From contig NGBS01001193.1 of the NCBI GenBank assembly GCA_002245135.1, positions 18,122 to 82,121 on the forward strand: 64,000 nt of DNA, in the 5' to 3' direction. How positions within the stretch are numbered: the first letter of the stretch is position 1; every line of letters begins with the position of its first letter. The translations under genes were made by a program, and so were the position numbers. Origin of the DNA: Proteromonas lacertae. Its lineage: Eukaryota > Sar > Bigyra > Opalinata > Proteromonadidae. The notes below the pieces were generated by a model that worked only from the letters and a program-made list of their open reading frames with translations, had not been told where the DNA came from and made no database searches. Shown piece by piece: positions 1 to 12,400 of this stretch.

Positions 1-67
1 CAAAATGTGAAACTACAAACTCCCTTCATTATATATCTACTTCTGTAGGTTAAATCAGCAAAGAATA

Positions 68-1725
68 TTAATCTACAACTGTTGAATAAAGCGTGTAAAG
101 AGCAATACAACTACAAAAATATAATATAATAATATATACAGATAAGAAATTAAATAACAACAATTCCTCTTTTGTATTGGAACAATATTCAATAGTGATA
201 ATATAATCAGAAATATTATATTTATCAACCAATAACTCTTTTTCTTTGAATATAAACACTACCATTGATTCTATTATTATCACCACAACATATCTTAAGA
301 AATAAACTAAAAAGTCTTTATTCACTATCACTTTATTCTCAACTTCTTCTTCTCTAATATAAAATGTCATCGACTCCATAGAACTATATAATTATAAATA
401 AAATATTAATTTTATACAATATAGCTATTAATAAGAATATTTGATCAAAACAAGTGATATAATAACACATATCTTTATTGATATCAATAAATTGAAATAT
501 TATATTACTCAATAACACCATTATTATTGATGCAATATATACTAATGCAATATATAATTTACCATTAAAAGTAGTGTTAGTAAACCGTCTAAATATCGTT
601 AATGATAATGTAACCATAATTGTAGTGAGTATTACAATACTGTAGAATGCTATTTCTATTATAGAAATAGTGGAATTGGATGGTAAAATATCTATAATAT
701 AATAATAATAATATATATATATATATATATATATACGACATTTTATATATGATTCATTTGGTGGATTTATTGATTCACATGAAGTATTATCGTATGTGAA
801 ATATATTAAATGACTATTGCTACTACTGTCGCAGTCTTGTACATGAGGAGAATAATCATTATGACTACAGACTGGTAATGATTTAGAATGTTTATTATAA
901 GGATTAATTATTCTACAATATTGTAACGGATATATATTGGAATAATCACAGTTGATGGTTATATTGTATGATGGTATTCTTATTATTATATTATTATCAG
1001 ATTCTTCTCCATCTTCATTTTCTTCTATTATTATCATCTTTTCTTTCATTATTCTTGATTTTTCATCAATTTTTAATTTCTTTATTATTTCTACATTATT
1101 TGTAATAATCATTTTTTCTTGAGTGATTATGAATTTGTTTGAGTGTTCAAATAAGGATGGAATATCTATCTTTACACATACAGTGTAGATTTGATTGAAT
1201 AAATTACATTGAAAATAATTTCCACTCTTATACACTATACCATTCAAGTTTTCATCGTCTATAATGTCATTATATACTTTTGTGGATATGGGAATATTGG
1301 ACAATAAATAATTTGGATGATAAACGAATAAATAATAACCAGATTGGTTTAATTTCTTAATGACACTATAAATAAAAATATAACACTAATATACTCGATT
1401 ATAGAGTTAGGGATTATAAATGACTGTTTGGAGGAATAAATGAGGTTAATTTCATTATTTACACTTATATTACACATATTTAATCCACACTTTTCTACTT
1501 CGATATTGTCATTGTACTGATTTGACAAGTATAAACTAATGTAAGTGTTCTTCTTCGCTGAGAGCATTGATTTGGATAGAAACAAATCTAATTGTGTCAC
1601 ATTGATGTTTGCTGATATACCATTTGATTGTCTATCATATTATAAAAATATTGATACAAATCAGTTAGTTCTTTACAATTAATATAACTTAAAAAAATAA
1701 ACACTAAATATATATCGATTTTCAT
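68..1725 (-). CDS. 7TM-type receptor, 3' part off the left edge (4 exons visible)
   Basis: Spliced model: exons 1725-1658, 1631-1395, 1365-418 and 383-68. The introns are 26, 29 and 34 nt, all GTAT...TAG, and frame is kept at each. The start gives a signal peptide (MKIDIYLVFIFLSYINC). An N-terminal ectodomain of roughly 310 residues follows, with scattered cysteines and N-glycosylation sequons. Then come at least five hydrophobic helices: IAFYSIVILTTIMVTL, YIALVYIASIIMVLL, a helix around CYYITCFDQIFLLIAIL that crosses intron 3, FLVYFLRYVVVIIIESMVV, and LSVYIIILYFCSCIALY. A large ectodomain followed by serial helices suggests a G-protein-coupled-receptor-like protein. The family is not recognised. 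The stop at 68 comes after only five helices, so helices 6-7 probably lie in exons beyond the window; a GTAG near 79 could be the next donor. A plain five-helix membrane protein is the alternative. Confidence 0.6.
711..735. repeat. Coding AT dinucleotide microsatellite
   Basis: A pure AT run of 25 nt next to an AAT/TAT-rich stretch. It lies in exon 3 of the receptor gene on the minus strand and encodes an alternating Ile-Tyr tract followed by a Tyr run, just before the first transmembrane helix. Frame is kept through it. Confidence 0.85.
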
Positions 1726-2176
1726 TCAATTATCAAATCTACCTTTACTGCTTGAGCTAATTTAAAATCAAACGAAAATGATCAAGCTCTCAAGCATTGG
1801 AATCAGTTATGAAATTGATATTTTTTATAACAAGGTAAAACCCTACAAATATTAATGTTGGTGATGAAAAAATTAAATGAAAAAGATTAAGGTGAATTAT
1901 TCTTATATAGCGAAAATGTAAGTCAATTCCAGACTACTTTACTGTAGCTGATTGTCAGACTTGTTACTTATCATTAGAGAGTTTATTTCTTTTGAAATCT
2001 CATATAGTTATGGATTATAAGATACATCAAAAAATAGTCGTTATTTGTTGTTATACATATTATTATATGAATTAGACTTAAAAGTAATACAAAATTCTTT
2101 TAATTTAAATGTATCAGATAGATTTAATTGATAATATACAGAAATAATACAAGCAAACAAAATTAACTTAAAACTA
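1726..2176. other. Intergenic stretch, no secure gene
   Basis: It lies between the receptor start (minus strand) and the Psf2 stop (minus strand). A 48-codon plus-strand open frame at 1932-2075 (DYFTVADCQTCYLSLESLFL at its start) has a coding-like look but no clear start or splice partners. I do not call it. Nothing else is recognisable. A TG-rich element (TTGTTTGCTT on the minus strand, near 2151-2160) lies just downstream of the Psf2 stop. Confidence 0.4.
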
Positions 2177-2818
2177 TTAGAAAAATACATTTTCTTGAGT
2201 TTCTTCTGTATTTTCTGTAGGAATTATATACTCAGAAACTGTATTTAAGGTTTTTATTAAAGATTCTCTTATTTTCACTAATTCCATTAAACTTATACCT
2301 TTTAATTCAGATGCAGAACTAGGTGATTCTTTACATTCTTCCAATATTCGATTTACACCATTCTGTATTTTATTATTTCTTATATTTATTATTGACTCTA
2401 AAATACCTCTTACATCTTCATCATCTTCTATATCATCACTACACTCTTTAAGCAACAGTTGCGCTATTTCTATATAGTGAAAAGGCAGAGTATCAACAGG
2501 ATTTGCATTAGACTTTTCTTTTTTCAAATGATCTTCCAAATATTCTTTATTTAGCCAATTTGGTGGATGTATTTGACATTTTTGTTTTCTCTTTAATTCA
2601 ATTCCTAACCACAAGGGAACTTCTATTTCAACTAGTGGATAAAATGGACCAACATCACCCTATTAGTAATATATAATCGAATATTATACTGATATTAAAG
2701 AAATTGAATTTAAGTGAAATTTGGGAACTATTGTAATAAATTCATCTTCAGCCTAAATTATATATACTTCATATATTCATACTAAAAATTCAGCTTCATT
2801 TGGAGTAATAGAATACAT
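2177..2818 (-). CDS. PSF2: DNA replication complex GINS subunit Psf2
   Basis: Psf2 is one of four GINS subunits and part of the CMG replicative helicase (Cdc45-MCM-GINS) in the nucleus. Exons are 2818-2783, 2752-2690 and 2659-2177, separated by two 30-nt phase-0 introns (GTATGA...TTAG and GTATAA...ATAG). The product is 193 aa, close to the usual size near 185. The splice junctions rebuild the conserved N-terminus: NEAEFLAEDEFITIVPKF, then SGDVGPFYPLVEIEVPLWLG and ELKRKQKCQIHPPNWL. The central helices around DTLPFHYIEIAQLLL and the INIRNNKIQNGVNRI segment follow in family order. The ATG at 2818 gives MYSITPNEAEFL, the usual short lead. Its 5' end is head to head with the decayed ZNHIT3 copy only about 50 bp away, so the two probably once shared a divergent promoter. 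Confidence 0.93.
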
Positions 2819-2840
2819 TGAAAATTGAGATTTTATATTT

Positions 2841-2865
2841 GTGAAACGACTATTTTTCGAAAATA
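2841..2865 (+). promoter_or_regulatory. TGAAACGACT-type upstream element
   Basis: GTGAAACGACTATTTTTCGA lies immediately before the relic ATG of the ZNHIT3-like pseudogene. It matches the element before intact ZNHIT3 (GTGAAACGCCT) and before both pseudokinase genes (TGAAACGACTC). Its role as a core promoter element is inferred from position and recurrence. Confidence 0.5.
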
Positions 2866-3180
2866 ATGTAATTTATCGATTTACTCTATAATTAGAAAGT
2901 TAAAAATGACAAATTAAATAAATATGAAATGTGTAATACAAATATAACAATTACATATTATTATTTAGTATTTAGTTGTAAATCGCCCTAAAGCCGTATA
3001 AGATATTGTTTATTAAAATATTTCAAGATATTTTTATTAAATGATTATGATGAACTTAAGAAAAACAGAAGAGAAGTATTACATTAAAAAATATGTAAAA
3101 TGGAAAGATATATGTTAATGAAGATTATGGAATGTAAATGATGATGGGTAAATGTATTTAATGGATGAATATAGTTTATA
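2866..3180 (+). pseudogene. Decayed copy of the ZNHIT3-like gene
   Basis: This stretch aligns by eye with the 5' part of intact ZNHIT3 at 18528-18860. It keeps the upstream element, the first intron (GTAATTTATCGATTTACTC...TTAG), the region around AAATATGAAATGTGTAAT, the second intron ending TATTATTTAG, and the AAAGCCG...ATATTG segment of the zf-HIT finger. A weaker match, GAATGTAAATGATGATGGG near 3129, parallels GAATGTAGATGATGAATG of the good copy. The breaks are clear. The split start codon now reads AT/A, the first zinc cysteine is Tyr (TAT for TGT), and the finger contains indels and a stop. It probably arose by duplication of the ZNHIT3 locus and is no longer functional. The 3' limit is approximate. 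The rest up to 3454 holds nothing I recognise except upstream sequence of the next gene. Confidence 0.75.
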
Positions 3181-3454
3181 ACTAATAGATTTGTGTGAAA
3201 TTCTTGTAGTTGATATTAGAATCAGTATTAATGAATGAATTGTTTAAATAAAGTGTTATAATCATGTATAAGATAAATACACTGTATAGTTCAGTAATTA
3301 ACCAAAATTAGGAGGAATGTAAAACTAATCAATGAAATACGAATGTAATTAACAGATGGAATATTAATGAGTTGATTTTTTGTAATAGATTTTGTTAATT
3401 CATTATCATGTAAAAAATCTGTAATATTTCTCAAGCTCAAGGTTTGCTATAAAG

Positions 3455-6400
3455 ATGATGAAAGATTCACTTTTTATGTTATTCATTTTTCAGGTAGTGT
3501 TTGTTACCACTTTTAACATCACTATAGAAGAAACTGAGGTGAAAAGAGAGTTAATTAAGAGTGATAATGAAGGTGGTGGTCATCTCACTACAATTGTTGA
3601 TGCAAGATCTACAGCTAATTATAATTTTGCAAGTAATAATGCTCCAAAGATATCTGTTCGTCTTTATGAAAAATTACAAAGTGGTGTTACAATAAAGATT
3701 GGCGTTTTGAATGATGATGGTTCAGTGATAGAAAGTAGTTATAAATCCATATCTGTAACAACATTAGACCCACAAGTTATAATTGTTACTCCTTCAATTA
3801 ATGCAGTGATTACAATCACAACTGGATCTTATTCAACTAATTACTTCACATTACAATGGAATCTTCTTTATTGTGAAGATAATGAATGGAGTAAAAGTAA
3901 AACAGAAGGTGTTTGTGAAATATGTAATACAGGAGTGATAAATGAAGATGATAACTATTTGAATATTTGTCCATGTATTCAATACACTCACTATTTCAAT
4001 ACTGAAAATAAGAGATGTGAAGAATGTCCATTTGGTACATTTCGACCAAAAGGATCTATGATATGCTTAAGTCGAATTCCTATTGATGTAAATTTTCTAT
4101 ATTTAGGACTTAGTTTATTAAATGAAGATAAAATGTCTTCAATATATGTGAATACATCTAAATTATTGAGATATGATGGAACATCTGCATCATCTGATCG
4201 AATAGGTAAAATGATGATATCTTATAATAAATGGTGTTATGATTTATTAAATGTGAATATTAAAAATGAATATATCAGTAATTGGTGTTTGAATGGTAAT
4301 GGATATAATAATAATTATGTAAAAGCTGTAATTGATATATATGATACTGAGAATATAACTGAATTCTACTATGAATATAGTGAAAGAGACTTAACTGAAT
4401 TAAACCAAAGATACCGACTATATATAGTGATGTGTAAAGATAATTTACCAGGAGTAATCGATTTCACAGGAGTTCGTGTTGAGAATGGTGGCTTTTATGA
4501 CTATAATGATTATTATCGAAATCATTTATTAATAATTAATACAGGTAGTGTTAAATATAACTTGAGTAATTATCGACTTATAGAAATGCATAATTTAGGA
4601 AATGATAATGAAATAGAAATAATGAAAATAATAAAAGAGAAATTGAATCGAATCGAATTTGCAGAAGGTAAATTAGCAAGTCCATGTGGTCGAAATACTC
4701 GATACGAAAATACTAAGTGTATAGCATGTGAATCAACAAAATATAGTTATGCAGGTAGTTATAAATGTTCAAAATGTGAAGGTGATATTGATTGTGATTC
4801 AATAAGTCGTTTGAAACCATTTTTTGTAGATAGTGAAAGTCAATTGACGAAGTATATAGGTAATAGCGAAGAAAATCAAATCGTAATTCCATCTAATAAT
4901 GCGAAATATTTAAATTTTCAAAAGAATGTAATAGAAAATAGTAATACAAATTACAAATTGGTGAAATATTTATTTTATCGAACAAGTGGTGATGTTTATA
5001 AAGAAATAGATAGAAGTTCAAAATCATGGCAAAAATTCGAATTAGAAGCAATAGAATATTATTCAATAGTAATAACAACATCAAGTAGTAGTGGTGTTCG
5101 AAATTATCGTTGGAGTTTACAATGGTGTGATGTTGGTTATTGGAGTCCAAATCAAGACAGAAATAACTGTGAAATATGTAATACAGGAGTGATAAATGAA
5201 GATGATACTTATTTGAATATTTGTCCATGTAATCAATACACTCACTATTTTAATACTGAAAATAAGAGATGTGAAGAATGTCCATTTGGTACATTTCGAC
5301 CTATAGGATCAAAGAAATGCTTAAGTCGAATTCCAATCGATGTAAATTTCATGTATTTAGGACTTAGTTTATTAAACGAAGATAATTTATCTCCAATTTA
5401 TGTTGAAACCTCAAAATTATTAAAATATGACAATGGGACATTTACATCATCTGATCGAATAGGTAAAATGATGATATCTTATAATAAATGGTGTTATGAT
5501 TTATTAAATGTGAATATTAAAAATGAATACACTAGTAACTGGTGTTTGAATGGTAATGGATATGATTTAATTTATATAAAATATGCAATGGAGATATATA
5601 CACCTGAAGATGAAAATGAAATTTATTATGAATTTAATGAAAGAAGTTTAAATGAGTTGAATCAAAGATATCGATTATATATAATAATATGTAAAGATAA
5701 TTTACCTGAAATAATCGATGAAAGTGGATTTCGTGTTAAAGATGGCGGGTTTTATGATTATTATGATTATTATCGAAATCATTTATTAATAATTAATACA
5801 GGTAGTGTTAAATATAACTTGAGTAATTATCGACTTATAGAAATGCATAATTTAGGAAATGATAATGAAATAGAAATAATGAAAATAATAAAAGAGAAAT
5901 TGAATCGAATCGAATTTGCAGAAGGTAAATTAGCAAGTCCATGTGGTCGAAATACTCGATACGAAAATACTAAGTGTATAGCATGTGAATCAACAAAATA
6001 TAGTTATGCAGGTAGTTATAAATGTTCAAAATGTGAAGGTGATATTGATTGTGATTCAATAAGTCGTTTGAAACCATTTTTTGTAGATAGTGAAAGTCAA
6101 TTGACGAAGTATATAGGTAATAGCGAAGAAAATCAAATCGTAATTCCATCTAATAATGCGAAATATTTAAATTTTCAAAAGAATGTAATAGAAAATAGTA
6201 ATACAAATTACAAATTGGTGAAATATTTATTTTATCGAACAAGTGGTGATGTTTATAAAGAAATAGATAGAAGTTCAAAATCATGGCAAAAATTCGAATT
6301 AGAAGCAATAGAATATTATTCAATAGTAATAACAACATCAAGTAGTAGTGGTGTTCGAAATTATCGTTGGAGTTTACAATGGTGTGATGTTGGTTATTGG

Positions 6401-9400
6401 AGTCCAAATCAAGACAGAAATAACTGTGAAATATGTAATACAGGAGTGATAAATGAAGATGATACTTATTTGAATATTTGTCCATGTAATCAATACACTC
6501 ACTATTTTAATACTGAAAATAAGAGATGTGAAGAATGTCCATTTGGTACATTTCGACCTATAGGATCAAAGAAATGCTTAAGTCGAATTCCAATCGATGT
6601 AAATTTCATGTATTTAGGACTTAGTTTATTAAACGAAGATAATTTATCTCCAATTTATGTTGAAACCTCAAAATTATTAAAATATGACAATGGGACATTT
6701 ACATCATCTGATCGAATAGGTAAAATGATGATATCTTATAATAAATGGTGTTATGATTTATTAAATGTGAATATTAAAAATGAATATACTAGTAACTGGT
6801 GTTTGAATGGTAATGGATATGATTTAATTTATATAAAATATGCAATGGAGATATATACACCTGAAGATGAAAATGAAATTTATTATGAATTTAATGAAAG
6901 AAGTTTAAATGAGTTGAATCAAAGATATCGATTATATATAATAATATGTAAAGATAATTTACCTGAAATAATCGATGAAAGTGGATTTCGTGTTAAAGAT
7001 GGCGGGTTTTATGATTATTATGATTATTATCGAAATCATTTATTAATAATTAATACAGGTAGTGTTAAATATAACTTGAGTAATTATCGACTTATAGAAA
7101 TGCATAATTTAGGAAATGATAATGAAATAGAAATAATGAAAATAATAAAAGAGAAATTGAATCGAATCGAATTTGCAGAAGGTAAATTAGCAAGTCCATG
7201 TGGTCGAAATACTCGATACGAAAATACTAAGTGTATAGCATGTGAATCAACAAAATATAGTTATGCAGGTAGTTATAAATGTTCAAAATGTGAAGGTGAT
7301 ATTGATTGTGATTCAATAAGTCGTTTGAAACCATTTTTTGTAGATAGTGAAAGTCAATTGACGAAGTATATAGGTAATAGCGAAGAAAATCAAATCGTAA
7401 TTCCATCTAATAATGCGAAATATTTAAATTTTCAAAAGAATGTAATAGAAAATAGTAATACAAATTACAAATTGGTGAAATATTTATTTTATCGAACAAG
7501 TGGTGATGTTTATAAAGAAATAGATAGAAGTTCAAAATCATGGCAAAAATTCGAATTAGAAGCAATAGAATATTATTCAATAGTAATAACAACATCAAGT
7601 AGTAGTGGTGTTCGAAATTATCGTTGGAGTTTACAATGGTGTGATGTTGGTTATTGGAGTCCAAATCAAGACAGAAATAACTGTGAAATATGTAATACAG
7701 GAGTGATAAATGAAGATGATACTTATTTGAATATTTGTCCATGTAATCAATACACTCACTATTTTAATACTGAAAATAAGAGATGTGAAGAATGTCCATT
7801 TGGTACATTTCGACCTATAGGATCAAAGAAATGCTTAAGTCGAATTCCAATCGATGTAAATTTCATGTATTTAGGACTTAGTTTATTAAACGAAGATAAT
7901 TTATCTCCAATTTATGTTGAAACCTCAAAATTATTAAAATATGACAATGGGACATTTACATCATCTGATCGAATAGGTAAAATGATGATATCTTATAATA
8001 AATGGTGTTATGATTTATTAAATGTGAATATTAAAAATGAATATACTAGTAACTGGTGTTTGAATGGTAATGGATATGATTTAATTTATATAAAATATGC
8101 AATGGAGATATATACACCTGAAGATGAAAATGAAATTTATTATGAATTTAATGAAAGAAGTTTAAATGAGTTGAATCAAAGATATCGATTATATATAATA
8201 ATATGTAAAGATAATTTACCTGAAATAATCGATGAAAGTGGATTTCGTGTTAAAGATGGCGGGTTTTATGATTATTATGATTATTATCGAAATCATTTAT
8301 TAATAATTAATACAGGTAGTGTTAAATATAACTTGAGTAATTATCGACTTATAGAAATGCATAATTTAGGAAATGATAATGAAATAGAAATAATGAAAAT
8401 AATAAAAGAGAAATTGAATCGAATCGAATTTGCAGAAGGTAAATTAGCAAGTCCATGTGGTCGAAATACTCGATACGAAAATACTAAGTGTATAGCATGT
8501 GAATCAACAAAATATAGTTATGCAGGTAGTTATAAATGTTCAAAATGTGAAGGTGATATTGATTGTGATTCAATAAGTCGTTTGAAACCATTTTTTGTAG
8601 ATAGTGAAAGTCAATTGACGAAGTATATAGGTAATAGCGAAGAAAATCAAATCGTAATTCCATCTAATAATGCGAAATATTTAAATTTTCAAAAGAATGT
8701 AATAGAAAATAGTAATACAAATTACAAATTGGTGAAATATTTATTTTATCGAACAAGTGGTGATGTTTATAAAGAAATAGATAGAAGTTCAAAATCATGG
8801 CAAAAATTCGAATTAGAAGCAATAGAATATTATTCAATAGTAATAACAACATCAAGTAGTAGTGGTGTTCGAAATTATCGTTGGAGTTTACAATGGTGTG
8901 ATGTTGGTTATTGGAGTCCAAATCAAGACAGAAATAACTGTGAAATATGTAATACAGGAGTGATAAATGAAGATGATACTTATTTGAATATTTGTCCATG
9001 TAATCAATACACTCACTATTTTAATACTGAAAATAAGAAATGTGAAGAATGTCCATTTGGTACATTTCGATCTATTGGTGCTTTAAAATGTGGTTATACT
9101 CCTGATGTATTAACTAGTTTATCTACAACATATTTAATAATATTATTTAGTAAAAATCAGATATCAATGTTGTTATATTCTATGAAGAAGATTTTATTCG
9201 AATCAGTAAATACATTTTCATTTTCTGTTTTATCAGATTATCAAATTGATCAAATTAAATCTAATCCCAGTTTTATTATTTATTCAAAATTACCTCAATC
9301 TTCATTGAATCAATTGACTGGAATGTTTTTAACTCATATTAATAACAAATATACTCTATCAACATATCCATTTGTTAAACTCTATTCAACTGATGAAAAC

Positions 9401-12400
9401 AAGTTTGATTATTCATATATTAATATTGGTGTATATTTATCAATTGATGATACAATTCCAATAATAAAAGAATGTGTTAGTATCAATAAAAACTCAAATG
9501 ATTTTACCAAAACAATAGTTTCTAATAATGTATTTTTGATATTTGTAACTTTAAATAAAGAAAAAGAAATTGTTTCAAATGAGATAGAAAATCTATTAAG
9601 TTGTATTTATGGAATAGTAATAACAAAAAGTGAAATAGATGAATCATTGAAAATGATTTCTTCAATTTCTCCTTCTCTTCAACCTGATAATCCATTTGTA
9701 TCACCAAAATCTTCCAATATTGAATCATGTAGATCTGAAGTACTTTCTTCAGTGTATAACACCTATTTTACAATTCCTAAAACCTGCTTTCTAAAAGATA
9801 CTCAAGAGAAAGTATATGGAAGAATAATCTCTCCATTAAATGGCTTAATAATCAGTGTAAATGAAAATAATGGATTTGAATTAATATGTAAAGATGAAGA
9901 ATGTATAGGTTTAAATGTATTAACCTTAGTTGGTCAAAATGGAGTTGAATTAAACAAACATACAATCGAAATAACAATAAGTAAAACTTCATCAATTCCT
10001 TATTTTAATCAAAAATACTCAAAGAAAATCGATATTGGTATAAAATATGATTTAGAATTATCTGAATATCTCTTATCAAAATATTATCCATTAAATGTAA
10101 AGATATTAAAAGAGAATGATATATGTGATAAATATGTATATTTATTAAATCAAAGAATGTATATTGAATGGACAAATCCAACAGATATAGAATCTTGTAT
10201 AATGAGTTTATCAATAAAATTCCAAGATTCAATTTCCACAGTTGAATTATCAATATCTCCAAATATTGAACAGGATATACTAAGTGGTCATGTCACTACT
10301 AATGTTAATGCAAGATCTACAAAGAGTTTTGAATTTGTTAGTAATAATGCTCCAAAGATATCTGTTCGTCTTTATGAAAAATTACAAAGTGGTGTTACAA
10401 TAAAGATTGGCGCTTTAAATGATGATGGTTCAGTGATAGAAAGTAGTTATAAATCCATATCTGTAACAACATTAGACCCACAAGTTATAATTGTTACTCC
10501 TTCAGTTAAAGCTGTGATTACAATTACAACTGGATCTTATTCAACTAATTACTTCACATTACAATGGAATCTTCTTTATTGTGAAGATAATGAATGGAGT
10601 AAAAGTAAAACAGAAGGTGTTTGTGAAATATGTAATACAGGAGTGATAAATGAAGATGATAACTATTTGAATATTTGTCCATGTATTCAATACACTCACT
10701 ATTTCAATACTGAAAATAAGAGATGTGAAGAATGTCCATTTGGTACATTTCGACCAAAAGGTTCAAAGAGATGTTTGAATCGAATTCCAATCGATGTAAA
10801 TTTCATGTATTTAGGACTTAGTTTATTAAACGAAGATAATTTATCTCCAATTTATGTTGAAACCTCAAAATTATTAAAATATGACAATGGGACATTTACA
10901 TCATCTGATCGAATAGGTAAAATGATGATATCTTATAATAAATGGTGTTATGATTTATTAAATGTGAATATTAAAAATGAATATACTAGTAACTGGTGTT
11001 TGAATGGTAATGGATATGATTTAATTTATATAAAATATGCAATGGAGATATATGCATCTGAAGATGAAAATGAAATTTATTATGAATTTAATGAAAGAAG
11101 TTTAAATGAGTTGAATCAAAGATATCGATTATATATAATAATATGTAAAGATAATTTACCTGAAATAATCGATGAAAGTGGATTTCGTGTTAAAGATGGT
11201 GAATTTTATGATTATTATGATGATTATCGAAATCATTTATTAATAATCAATATAGGTACAAAAACATATGATTATCATAATTATCGAAATCTCGAAATAG
11301 CCAATATAGGAAATGTTAATGAAGAAGCCATTATGAATACAATAAAAGAGAAATTGAATCGAATCGAATTTGCAGAAGGTAAATTAGCAAGTCCATGTGG
11401 TCGAAATACTCGATACGAAAATACTAAGTGTATAGCATGTGAATCAACAAAATATAGTTATGCAGGTAGTTATAAATGTTCAAAATGTGAAGGTGATATT
11501 GATTGTGATTCAATAAGTCGTTTAAAACCATTTATAGTGAATAGTGAAGGTCAAATATCAAAATATATAGAAAGGTATGAAGAACATCGAATTGAAATTC
11601 CCTCAAATAATGCTAAATATTTATATTTTGAAAAAAATATAAAAGAAACTAATTACATAAATTTATATTTAGTAAAAGGCTTATATTTATATTCAACTTC
11701 CTTGGCATATAAAGAAATAGATAGAAGTATAACAGATTGGCAAAAATTCGAATTAGAAGAAAGTGAATATTATTCGATAGAAATAGTTGCTTCATTTAAC
11801 TATGATAGTAAAATTCAAAATTTTCATTGGAGTTTACAATGGTGTGAAGTAGGTTCTTGGAGTCCAAATCAAGACAGAAATAACTGTGAAATATGTAATA
11901 CAGGAGTGATAAATGAAGATGATACTTATTTGAATATTTGTCCATGTAATCAATACACTCATTATTTCAATACTGAGAATAAGAAATGTGAAGAATGTCC
12001 AGCAGGCACATTTCGACCTATTGGTGCTTTAAATTGTGGTTATACTCCTGATTTATTAAATAGTTTATCTACAACTAATATCAACTTATTATTTAGTTTA
12101 AACAAATATTCAATGATGATGTATTCTATGAAGAAGATTTTATTCAAATCAGTAAATACATTTTCATTTTCTGTTTTATCAGATTATCAAATTGATCAAA
12201 TTAAATCTAATCCCAGTTTTATTATTTATTCAAAATTACCTCAATCTTCATTGAATCAATTGACTGGAATGTTTTTAACTCATATTAATAACAAATATAC
12301 TCTATCAACATATCCATTTGTTAAACTCTATTCAACTGATGAAAACAAGTTTGATTATTCATATATTAATATTGGTGTATATTTATCAATTGATGATACA

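Noticed and set aside
1932-2075. 48-codon plus-strand frame in the gap before Psf2
   Set aside because: It has no start codon, no convincing splice partner and no homology that I recognise. It may be chance or a relic.
4893-8999. Four identical 111-aa minus-strand frames, spaced 1257 bp apart
   Set aside because: They are antisense shadows of the tandem repeat in the cysteine-rich gene. They recur only because the repeat does and show no start context or family.
4506-9038. CRISPR-like or satellite array
   Set aside because: Repeats are 1257 bp, coding, and continuous with no spacers.
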